From: Streptomyces sp. S4.7
GTDB lineage: Bacteria > Actinomycetota > Actinomycetes > Streptomycetales > Streptomycetaceae
NCBI RefSeq assembly: GCF_010384365.1
Contig: NZ_CP048397.1
Span: 7,569,683 to 7,633,682 of the forward strand
DNA length: 64,000 bases
Direction of reading: 5' to 3'
Positions 16,813-26,700 of this stretch are shown in pieces. The first letter of the stretch is position 1, and every line of letters begins with the position of its first letter. A model generated the notes under the pieces. The model saw nothing but the letters and a program-made list of their open reading frames with translations, had not been told where the DNA came from and did not search any database. The position numbers and the translations under genes are program-made.

Positions 16813-18530
16813 GCCCTGCACCGCTGGTCACAGGCCAGGCCCCCCACACGCTGCTGCGCGAAATGCTCGACGAACAGGCCCGCCCCGGCGGCGCGTTCGA
16901 CCCCGCCGCCCTGCGCGAGCTGGACCGCGACGAGGCGTTCCCCGCCGAACCCTGCCGCGTGCTCGACGAGTTCGGGCTTACCGCCCACTACGTCCCGGTC
17001 GCGCACGGCGGGCGCCTGGGCGACCTCGCCGAGTTGATCCGGCTCGTACGCGGTGTCGCCCGGCACGACGTCACCGTCGCCGTCGCGCACGCCAAGACGC
17101 TGCTGGGGGCCGCCTCCGTCTGGGTCGCCGACGACGCCGACCAGGCCGACGCCCTCGGCCGCCGGATCGTCGACGGGCAGATCGTGTCCTGGGCGCTCAC
17201 CGAACGCGGCCACGGCGCCGACCTGCTGGCGGGCGAGCTCACCGCGGAACGCACCGGCGCCGGCTGGCGGCTCGACGGCGAGAAGTGGCTCATCAACAAC
17301 GCCACCCGCGCCGACCAGCTCTGCGTACTGGCCCGCACGGGCAAGCCCGGCGACGCCCGCGGCTTCGGCCTCTTCCTGGTGGACACCCATGCTCTGGCGC
17401 CCGGCAGCCACGAACGCCTCCCGAAGGTCCGTACGCACGGCATCCGCGGCGCGGACATCAGCGGCACCCGCCTGACAGGCGCAACCGTGCCCGCATCCGC
17501 GCAGGTCGGCCCCGACGGAGCCGGGCTGGAGATCGTGCTGAAGGCGCTGCAGCTCACCCGCACGGTGTGCACAGGGCTCTCTCTCGGGGCGTGCGACCAC
17601 GCGCTGAGCCTGGCCGTCCGCTTCGCGGCGCAGCGGCGGTTGTACGGGCGCCTGCTGAGCGAACTGCCCCGCGTGCGCCGCATCCTGGCCGACGCCGTCG
17701 CCGACCTCCTGCTGATGGAGGCCGTGTCCGAGGTGGCGGGCCGCGCCGCGCACGCGCTGCCGCGCGAGATGGCGGTGGTCTCCGCCGTCGCCAAGGCGTA
17801 CGTACCGGGTACGGCCGACGCGCTGATCGCGGAGCTGGGCGAACTCCTTGGCGTACGGGCCTTCTTCACCGAGGAGTACGCGGAAGGCAGGTTCGCCAAG
17901 CTGGAGCGGGACCACCGGATCGTGGCGATCTTCGACGGCAGCACCGACGTGAACCGGCACGCGCTGATCAAGCAGTTCCCGCTGCTCGCCAGGGCCGCCG
18001 CCCGGCGCGGCCCCGACCGCGAGGGACTGGCCGCCGCGGCCGCCCTGCACACCTCGCTCGACCCGCTCGCTCCGCGTACCCTGACCCTCGCCGGGAACCG
18101 GGGCTGCTCGGTGCTTCAGGCGGTGCCCGACGCCGTCGCCCGTACCCGCGAGGAGATCGCCGCGGGTACGGCGCCCGCCGCGCTCGGCCCGCTGCTGGAC
18201 GCGTTCGCCGCCGCCTGCGCCGAGCTGGAGCGCGAACTGGCTGAGCACAGACCGACGTTGGAGGACGTGCCCGCGGCCGACTTCGAGCTCGCCCGCCGCT
18301 ACGAGCTCTGCTTCGCCGGAGCCGCCGCACTGCACGTCTGGTCGCACCGGGACGCGCACGCGGGGCCGCCGTCGCCCCTGTGGGCGGAGGGCCGCTGGCT
18401 TAGAGTCTGCCTGGCCCGGGCCCTGGGCCGGCTCGACCGGCCCGCCGTCGCCAAGGACGCCGCGGAGGCGCTGGTGGAAGAACTGGTGCGCACGGAAGGA
18501 CGCGGCATGACGCTGCTGTCGGCACGATGA
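16809..18530 (+). CDS. Acyl-CoA dehydrogenase-like flavoenzyme 1
   Basis: This 573-residue protein has an acyl-CoA dehydrogenase core: the FAD/substrate segment SWALTERGHGADLLAGEL, GWRLDGEKWLINNATRAD, and the C-terminal helical region with RRLYGRLLSELPRVRRILAD and FAKLERDHRIVAIFDGSTDV. It is longer than the usual 380 or so residues; an extra domain of about 170 residues follows the core. FAAL-plus-paired-dehydrogenase-plus-ACP sets occur in lipopeptide clusters such as friulimicin and ramoplanin, where the dehydrogenases are thought to put double bonds into the ACP-bound acyl chain. That role is inferred here from context. Start and stop overlap the neighbours by 4 nt, so stoichiometric translation is likely. 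Confidence 0.88.
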   Translation: MSPAPLVTGQAPHTLLREMLDEQARPGGAFDPAALRELDRDEAFPAEPCRVLDEFGLTAHYVPVAHGGRLGDLAELIRLVRGVARHDVTVAVAHAKTLLGAASVWVADDADQADALGRRIVDGQIVSWALTERGHGADLLAGELTAERTGAGWRLDGEKWLINNATRADQLCVLARTGKPGDARGFGLFLVDTHALAPGSHERLPKVRTHGIRGADISGTRLTGATVPASAQVGPDGAGLEIVLKALQLTRTVCTGLSLGACDHALSLAVRFAAQRRLYGRLLSELPRVRRILADAVADLLLMEAVSEVAGRAAHALPREMAVVSAVAKAYVPGTADALIAELGELLGVRAFFTEEYAEGRFAKLERDHRIVAIFDGSTDVNRHALIKQFPLLARAAARRGPDREGLAAAAALHTSLDPLAPRTLTLAGNRGCSVLQAVPDAVARTREEIAAGTAPAALGPLLDAFAAACAELERELAEHRPTLEDVPAADFELARRYELCFAGAAALHVWSHRDAHAGPPSPLWAEGRWLRVCLARALGRLDRPAVAKDAAEALVEELVRTEGRGMTLLSAR

Positions 18531-20260
18531 GCCAGGACACCGCCACGACTCCGCACGCCCCCGGACGGGCACCGCGCGCGGACACCCTGGAGCGGCTGTT
18601 CGGCGACCCCCGCGACCCGGCGAACCCGGTCGGCCACACGCCGATCCTCGCGGCCGACGACCGCGCCGAGATGTTCGCCGAGGGCGAGGCGCTGCTCGAC
18701 GGCTTCGGGCTGAACGCCGAGTTCGTCCCCACCCGCTACGGCGGACGCCTCGACCGGCTCGACGACCTCGTCGAGGTCATGCGCGCGGTGTACCGGCGCG
18801 ACCCGAGCCTTGGCCTCGGCTATGGCGCGAGCTCGCTGATCTCCTCGGTCAACGTCTGGACCTCCGCCGACGAGGAGCAGTCCCGCCGCGTCGCCGACAT
18901 CCTCCTGGGCAACGGCAAGATCGCCGCCGCGTACCACGAACTCGCCCACGGCAACGACATGTCGGGCACCGAGATGAACGCCGCGTCCGTCGACGGCGGC
19001 TGGTGCCTGAACGGCCGCAAGGAGGTCGTCACCAACATCCGCCGCGCGAACGCCCTGGTGCTGTTCACCCGAACCGGGCCGGGCGAAGGGAGCCGCAACC
19101 ACTCCCAGCTTCTCGTCGACAAGGAGCGCGTCCTCGGCGGCGGGATCCGCTACCTGCCGCGGCACGGCACCGTCGGGCTGCGTGGCGTCCAGCTGGCCGG
19201 CGCCGTCTTCGAGGACTGCCGGCTGGGGCCCGAGGCGCTGATCGGCCGCCAGGGCCACGGGCTGGAGACCGCGATGCGGTCCTTCCAGGTCACCCGAGCC
19301 ACGCTGCCGGCGATGATGACCGCGATCCTCGACTCCGCCCTGCGCGCGACACTGCTGCACGTGGGCAGCCGTTCCCTGTACGGCCGCCGCGTCGGAGACC
19401 TGCCGCAGGTGCGGGCGCAGCTCGCCGGGGCGTTCGCCGATCTGCTGGCCTGCGAGGCGTTCAGCATGGTGGCGGTCAGGGCCCTGCACCTGCTGCCGGA
19501 GGTGGCGGGACTGTACGCCGCGTCCGTCAAGTACGCGGTCGCCGGAGCGCTGCTGCGGGCGGTGGACCGGCTGTCCGGCGTCCTGGGCGCGGAGTTCTTC
19601 CACCGCGACGGCGAGCAGGCGATCTTCCAGAAGCTCCTGCGTGACCTCAAGCCCGTCGGCTTCGGCCACGCGGCGCGCGCCGCCTGCCAGACGACGATTC
19701 TGCCCCAACTGGGCATCCTGGCGCGACGCCCGCTCAACCCGGCGGCCCCGCCCGAGGCCCTCTTCCGGATCGACGCGGACCTCCCCGAGATGCCCTTCGG
19801 CGCGCTCCGGATCAGCTCCGGGGGCCGCGACCCGCTGGCCGCGTCGCTGGAGGAGCTCGCCGAGCAGACCGCCGGGAACGGCGACGCCCGGCTGGCCGCC
19901 GACCTCGACGGCCTGCGGTCCGAACTGGCCGCCGTCCGCACCGCCGCCGCGGCGCTCGCGCCGCGCGAGCTCACCTTCACCGCCACCGCCGACGCCTACG
20001 ACTTGGTCGAGCGCTACGTGCACGTCCTGGTCGGCACCGCCTGTCTGCGCGTGTGGTGGCACAACCGCGACGGCTCCGACGCCTTCCTCGCCGAACCCCT
20101 GTGGCTGCGTGCGGCGCTCGCCCGGGTGCGCACGGCCTGGAGCGGACGGCCGGCGCCGCTGCCGCCCGAGGAAGTGGACGCCCTGTACACACAGTTGCAG
20201 CGGCGACTGACGGAGCAGCGCAGCTTCGGACTGCTCGGCCGCCGCCTGTCCGGAACCTGA
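18527..20260 (+). CDS. Acyl-CoA dehydrogenase-like flavoenzyme 2
   Basis: This 577-residue paralogue of the preceding gene shares its layout, with a dehydrogenase core (AYHELAHGNDMSGTEMNAAS, GWCLNGRKEVVTNIRRANAL, SLYGRRVGDLPQVRAQLAG, FFHRDGEQAIFQKLLRDLK) and a C-terminal extension of similar length. The FAD-binding TERGHGAD of the first protein is replaced by HELAHGND, so the two are probably not redundant. They may act at different positions of the chain or as a heteromer. It should work on an acyl chain bound to the ACP encoded 92 nt downstream. ATG at 18527 overlaps the previous stop. Confidence 0.87.
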   Translation: MSQDTATTPHAPGRAPRADTLERLFGDPRDPANPVGHTPILAADDRAEMFAEGEALLDGFGLNAEFVPTRYGGRLDRLDDLVEVMRAVYRRDPSLGLGYGASSLISSVNVWTSADEEQSRRVADILLGNGKIAAAYHELAHGNDMSGTEMNAASVDGGWCLNGRKEVVTNIRRANALVLFTRTGPGEGSRNHSQLLVDKERVLGGGIRYLPRHGTVGLRGVQLAGAVFEDCRLGPEALIGRQGHGLETAMRSFQVTRATLPAMMTAILDSALRATLLHVGSRSLYGRRVGDLPQVRAQLAGAFADLLACEAFSMVAVRALHLLPEVAGLYAASVKYAVAGALLRAVDRLSGVLGAEFFHRDGEQAIFQKLLRDLKPVGFGHAARAACQTTILPQLGILARRPLNPAAPPEALFRIDADLPEMPFGALRISSGGRDPLAASLEELAEQTAGNGDARLAADLDGLRSELAAVRTAAAALAPRELTFTATADAYDLVERYVHVLVGTACLRVWWHNRDGSDAFLAEPLWLRAALARVRTAWSGRPAPLPPEEVDALYTQLQRRLTEQRSFGLLGRRLSGT

Positions 20261-20352
20261 CCGGCGGCGCTTCCCGGACCGCGGGAGGACGCGACGCAGT
20301 GCCGCGAAGAAATGACGAGACCCGTCAAGACGACCCGTTGAGGAGCACCACC

Positions 20353-20628
20353 ATGGAAGCACCGGCCACCCCCGCCCCCTCCACCGCCGAACTCGCCGAC
20401 TGGCTGACCCGCACGGTCGCCGACTACGTCAGCTCCGAGCCCTCCGAGATCGAGCCGGACGTACCGCTGTCGGAGTACGGCCTGGACTCGGTGTCGGCAA
20501 CCACCGTGTGCGCCAACATCGAGGACCACCTCGGGCTGGTCGTCGAGATGACGTTGATCTGGGACCACCCGACCGTCGCGGAGCTGTCGCAGGCGTTGGC
20601 CGATGAACTGGAGTCCGCCCGCGGCTGA
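20353..20628 (+). CDS. Stand-alone acyl carrier protein
   Basis: This 91-residue carrier protein has the phosphopantetheine motif GLDSVSAT (Ser46) in the expected place and a typical four-helix pattern (WLTRTVADYV, VCANIEDHLG, AELSQALADELE). It should receive the acyl group from the ligase, present it to the two dehydrogenases and hand it to the starter condensation domain of the first NRPS. ATG at 20353 is preceded by GAGGAGC at good distance. A further 82 nt containing a stable small hairpin separate it from the NRPS gene. Confidence 0.92.
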   Translation: MEAPATPAPSTAELADWLTRTVADYVSSEPSEIEPDVPLSEYGLDSVSATTVCANIEDHLGLVVEMTLIWDHPTVAELSQALADELESARG

Positions 20629-20644
20629 CGCCGGAGGGGGCGGC

Positions 20645-20660
20645 GGGTGCTCCGGCACCC
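20645..20660 (+). promoter_or_regulatory. Small tetraloop hairpin between the ACP and NRPS genes
   Basis: GGGTGC-TCCG-GCACCC forms a 6-bp stem closed by C-G over a UCCG (UNCG-type) loop, which is unusually stable in RNA. It lies 16 nt after the ACP stop and 50 nt before the NRPS start, without a U-run. It may trim or protect mRNA ends rather than terminate transcription. Confidence 0.35.
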
Positions 20661-20710
20661 ACCCCGTTCCCGGCAACGGTCCACGCTGGCGTGCCGATTG
20701 GGAGTGTGTG

Positions 20711-23700
20711 ATGTCCGAGGGGTCTCCGGTCCACGAGGTGCTGCCCGCGCAGCGCGAGGTCTGGCTCGCGCAGTGCCTCCAGCCGCTCAGCCCGCGCTTC
20801 AACTGCGGGGTGTTCCTGGACGTCGCCACGGCGCTGGACCCCGCGGTGCTGCGCCGTGCGGTGACGCGCGCGCTGACGGAGGCCGAGGCGCTGCGGACGC
20901 GCTTCGTGGCGCGGGACGGCGGTGAGGTCGGGCAGGTCGTCGAACCCGCGCCCGCCGACCCGCTGACCATGGTGGACCTCCGCGGGGCGGACGAGCCGAT
21001 GGAAGCCGCCCGCGCGTGGATGGACGCCGACCTCGCCCGGCCCGTGGACCTCGCCGCGGGCGGCACGTACCGGCACGCGCTCCTGCGGGTGGGGGAGCAG
21101 CGTTCCCTGCTGTACTTCCGCTACCACCACATCACCCTCGACGGCTTCGGCCAGAGCCTCTACACCTCCCGCCTCGCCGAGATCTACACCGCGCTCGCCG
21201 CCGGACTCGACACGGGCGAAAGCCCGTTCGGCGGTCTCTCGGCCCTCCTTCAGGAGCAGCGCCGCTACGAGGCGTCCGAGAAGGCCGCCGCCGACCGGGC
21301 GTACTGGCTGGAGCGGGCCGCCGGCCTCGCCCAGGACGGGACGCACGGCGCACCGCCCGCCTCGGACGACGTCGTACGGGAGAGCAGGAAGCTCCCGGTC
21401 GAACTCGCGGACGCCGTGCGCGAGTACGCCAGGGCGCACCGCACCCGCTGGAGCATGGTGCTGCTCGGTGCCGTCGCGGCCTTCGTGCAGCGGCGGCGCG
21501 ACAGCGACGGGGTGGTCCTCGACCTGCCGCTGTCCGGGCGACTGACCCGGGCCGCCGCCACCACCCCCTGCATGACGTCCAACGTGCTGCCGCTGCGGCT
21601 CGGTTTCGCGGGGGAGGCGGACCTCGCGGCCGTACTGGACGAGCTGTCCGCGGCGCTGTCCCCGGCCTTCCGCCACCAGCGGTTCCGCGGCGAGGAACTG
21701 GAGCGCGCCGTCGGCGCGAACGGCGCCCCCGGCCGGGTGTCGGTGAACGTCATGCCCTTCGACCACCGGACCGTCTTCGGCGACACCCCCGCAGACCTGC
21801 ACCAGCTCTCCACCGGGCCGGTGCGCGACCTGGCGATCGACGTCCACGGCAGCCCGCACGAGGGCGACATCCAGATCACCGTCCAGGGCAACGGGCGGGT
21901 GTACACGCGTGCGGACGTCGTGCAGTGGCACGGTGAACTGCTGCACATGCTCGTCCAGTTGGTCGCGCACCCGGAGCGCCCGGTGGGCGAGGCCGACCTC
22001 CTGGACGGGGCGACCCGCCGCCGGGTGCTGGAGGAGTGGAACCGTACCGCCGCCAAGCTGCGGGAGGGCACGGTCGCCGACTGGTTCGAGGACCAGGCCC
22101 TGCGGACCCCCGGGGCGCCCGCCGTGACCGACGGCACCACCGCGCTGACCTACCGGGAGCTGGACGCCGAGGCGAACCGCCTCGCCCGCGTGCTCGTCGC
22201 CGAGGGCGTGGCCGCGGAGGACTCGGTGGCGGTGCTGCTGCGCAGCGGTCCCGCGCTCCTGGTCGCCCTGCTCGCCGTCTGGAAGGCCGGCGGCGCGTAC
22301 GTTCCGCTCGACCCCGAGAACCCGGCCGGGCGCGTCGCCCACCTCCTCGACGACGCGGCGCCCGTGCTCACCCTCACCGACCCGGACTCGGCGTCCCGAC
22401 TTCCCTCGTCCGTGCGCCGGTTGACCCTCGGCTCGCCGGACCTGGAGGCGGCCTGCGGCGCCCACCGGGCGGACGCGCTCGAACCCGGTGAACTGCTCCG
22501 CCCGCTGCGGCCCGAGCGCGCCGCGTACCTCATCTACACCTCGGGATCGACCGGCAGGCCCAAGCCTGTGGTGGTCGAGCAGCGCAACCTCGCGGCGTAC
22601 GTCGACTTCGCGGGCGGCGCCTACCCCGGCCTCGCCGGACGGGCGCTGGTGCAGACGTCCATCGCCTTCGACCTGACCGTGACCGGCGCCCTCGTGTCGC
22701 TGACGCTGGGCGGCTGCGTACGGTTCGCCGCGTTCGGCGAGGGGGGTGCGGCCGAGGACGAGCCCCCGCCCGCGTTCGCCAAGGTCACGCCCTCCCACCT
22801 CGCCGTGCTCGCCGGTCTGCCGCCCCGCTGGTCGGCGACCGAGCAGGTCGTCGTCGGCGGCGAGCAGCTGACCGGCGGCGCCGTGGCCGAGCTGCGCAGA
22901 CGCCGCCCCGGCGTAACGGTCGTGAATGAGTACGGCCCGACCGAGGCGACCGTGGGCTGCGCGGTGTACACGGTGCGGCCGAAGGACGAGGTCCCCGAGG
23001 GCGCTGTCGCCATCGGTCGCCCCGTCGCCAACGCGCGGCTTTACGTGCTGGACCGGCGGCTGCGGCCCGTGCCGCCGGGTGCGGTGGGCGAGCTGTACAT
23101 CGGCGGCGCGGGCGTCGCGCGCGGCTACGGCGAACGTCCCGGGCTCACCGCCCAGCGCTTCGTCGCCGACCCCTTCGGCTCGGGCGGCCGGCTGTACCGC
23201 TCCGGTGACCTCGCCCGCTGGAACGCCGACGGCGACCTGGAGTACCTCGGACGCCGCGACGACCAGATCAAGCTGCGCGGCTTCCGCGTCGAGCTCGGCG
23301 AGATCGAGGCCGCCCTCAGCCGCCACCCGGCGGTGGCGCAGTCGGCGGCGACGGTCCGCGAGGACGTACCGGGCGACCGGCGGCTGGTGGCCTACCTGGT
23401 GCCTGCGGCCGGTGAAGTCGTCCCTGACGCAGGAGAGTTGCGGGAATTCCTGCGCACGTGGCTGCCCGGTCCGCTGGTGCCGGCGGCGTTCGTCGCACTC
23501 GACACGATGCCGCTGACGCCGAACGGCAAGGCCGACCGCGCGGCGCTGCCCGTCCCCGCCGCGGAGCCCCTCGCCGACGATCCCCGGGACGCGGACGACC
23601 CCCGGGTGGAGATCCTCTGCCACGCGTTCGCCGACACGCTGTCCCTGCCCGCGGTCGGTGTCGACGACGACTTCTTCCACCTCGGCGGGCACTCCCTGCT

Positions 23701-26700
23701 CGCCACCCGGCTGCTCGCGCGCGTCCGCACCGCGCTCGGCGCCGAACTCTCCCTGCGTGAACTCTTCGATCACTCCACCGTCCGGCGGCTGCTGGAGGTG
23801 CTCGACACCGCCCGCCCCGCCCGCCCCGAGCTGCGGGCCGAGCCGAGACCCGAGCGGGTGCCGGTGTCCTTCGCCCAGCAGCGGCTGTGGTTCCTCCACC
23901 GCCTTGAGGGTCCGAACGCGACGTACAACTACGCCGTCGTGCTGCGTCTGAACGGCACCCTGGACGTCACCGCGCTGCGTGCCGCGCTCGGCGACGTGGT
24001 CGCCCGCCACGAGAGCCTGCGTACCACGATCGTCGAACGCGACGGCGTCCCCTGCCAGCTCATCCGTGCCAAGGTCGCGTTCGACCTGCCCACGCGCGTC
24101 ACCGCCGCGCAGACGCTGCCCGCGGAGCTCTCCGCGATCGCGCACCGGGAGTTCTCCCTCTCCGACGAACTGCCCCTGCACTGTGTGCTCCACCGCGTCG
24201 GCAGCGAGAACGGCGAACACGGCGAGAACGGCGCGCACGGCGGCGAGGGCGCGTGGGCACTGGCCATGGTCGTCCACCACGTCGCGGGCGACGGCTGGTC
24301 GACCGGACCGCTGCTGCGCGACCTGGCCGAGGCGTACACGGCCCGGACACGGGGCGCCGCCCCGGGGTGGGCTGCGCTGCCGCTCCAGTACGCCGACTAC
24401 GTGCTGCGGCAGCGCAGGCTGCTCGGCTCGCACGAGGACCCGGACAGCGTCGTCTCCCGCGAGCTCGCCTACTGGCGCGTGCAACTGGACAGCCTCCCGG
24501 AGGAGTTGGAACTCCCGACGTACTGCTCCCGCCCGGCCGCGGTGACCTCCGCGGCGGAACGGGTGCCGTTCGAGGTGCCGTCCCGGGTGCGCGCCGGGCT
24601 GCACGAGCTGGCACGGGAACGCGGCTGCACCGTGTTCATGGTCGTCCACGCCGCGCTCACCGCCCTGCTGTCCCGCTTCGGCGCCGGTACGGACATCCCC
24701 GTCGGCACGCCCGTCGCGGGCCGTACCGACGACGCCCTGCGGGATCTCGTCGGCTTCTTCGTCAACACCCTGGTGCTGCGCGTGGACGCCTCCGGGCGCC
24801 CCACCTTCGCGGAGCTGCTCGACCGGGTGCGCGACACCGACCTGGCCGCCTACGCGCACCAGGACGTCCCGTTCGACCACCTCGTCGAGGCCGTCAACCC
24901 GCCGCGGGTCGCCGGCCGCCACCCGCTGGTGCAGACGGTCCTGTCGTTCGACAACAACGACCGGAGCCTGTGGTCGTCCGCGCTGGACGGCGGCTTCCCG
25001 GGGCTCGACGCCACCGCCGCGCAGATCGAGACCGGCCGGGCCAAGTTCGACCTGGCGTTCGCGCTGACCGACGACGCCCCCGACGGCGCGCCGGGCGGGG
25101 AGTCCGCCTGGGGCGGCAGCCTGGACTACCGCACCGACCTCTTCGACGCCCCGACCGCGCGGGCGCTCGCGCACGGACTCGTCCGGGTCCTGGAGCAGGT
25201 CGTGAAGACCCCCGAACTGCCCGTCCACGCCCTGGAAGTGCTCGGCGCCCCCGGCCGGGAGCTGCTGCTCTCCGAGTGGAACGACACCGCCACGCCCATC
25301 CCGCAGGAGAGCGTGCCCGCGCTGTTCGCCCGCAGCGCCGCGCGGAACCCGGACGCGACCGCGGTGCGCCGCGGCTCCGAGACCCTGACCTACGCCGAGC
25401 TGGACGCCCGCGCCGACCGGCTCGCCCGCGTCCTCGCCGGCCGCGGCGTCGGCAACGAGTCGCGGGTGGCCGTGGCGATGCGGCGCGGTGTGGACGTCCC
25501 CGTCGCGCTGCTCGCGGTCCTGCGGGCAGGCGGCGCCTACGTACCGGTGCGCCCGGACGACCCGGCGGAGTGGGTACGCGGCCTCCTGGCCGACATCGAC
25601 GCCGTACTGGTTCTGACGGACGCCGAGAACGCGGCCGCGGCCGCGGAGTGGGGCGTCCCCGTGCTCGACACCGCCGCCCCGCTCCCAAACGCGTCCGTCC
25701 TCCGCGCGCAGGCGCCGGTGCCCGACCAGCTCGCGTACGTCATGTTCACCTCCGGCTCCACCGGCGTCCCCAAGGGCGTCGCCGTCAGCCACCGCGACAT
25801 CGTGGAGCTCGCCGCCGACCCCTGCTGGGCGGACGAGGCGCACCGCCGGGTGTTGGCACACTCCCCGCTGGCGTTCGACGCCTCCACCTATGAGCTGTGG
25901 GTTCCGCTGCTCGGCGGCGGCGAAGTCGTCGTGGCACCGCCCGGCCCGCTCGACGTGCCCACGCTGCGGCAGGTCGTCGAACACGGCGCCGTCACGGCCG
26001 TGTTCTGCACCACCGCGCTGTTCCGGGTGATCGCCGAGGAGGACCCGCGGAGCCTGGCCGGAGTGCGGCAGCTGTGGACCGGCGGCGAGGCCGTACCGCC
26101 CGAGGCGGTCGCCCGGGTCCGCGCCGCCTGCCCCGGGCTGACCGTGCTGAACGTCTACGGCCCCACCGAGACCACGACGTTCGCGCTGCGCCGCCCCACC
26201 ACCGATGCGGACGCCCGGCGCACCAACCTGCCGATCGGGCGCCCGCTGGCGAACACCCGTGCCTACGTGCTGGACGAGCACCTCCAGCCCGTGCCGCCCC
26301 GGGTGGCCGGCGAGCTGTACCTCGCCGGAGCCGGCCAGGCGCGCGGCTACTGGAACCGCGCGGGCCTGACCGCCGAGCGCTTCGTCGCCGACCCGTTCGG
26401 CGCGCCGGGCACCCGGATGTACCGCACCGGGGACCTGGTGCGGTGGAACCCCGAGGGCGACATCGAGTTCCTCGGCCGGGTCGACAACCAGATCAAGCTG
26501 CGTGGCTTCCGCATCGAACTGGGCGCGGTCGAGGCCGTGCTCAGCCGCCACCCGGACGTGGCGCAGACGACCGTCGTCGTACGGGAGGACGCCGCCGGTG
26601 AGCGGCGCCTGGTCGCCTACGTCGTCCCGGCCGGCGACGAGCCCGCGCCCGCCGAGGACCTGCTCGCCCATCTGCGCGGCAGCCTGCCCGAGTACGCCGT

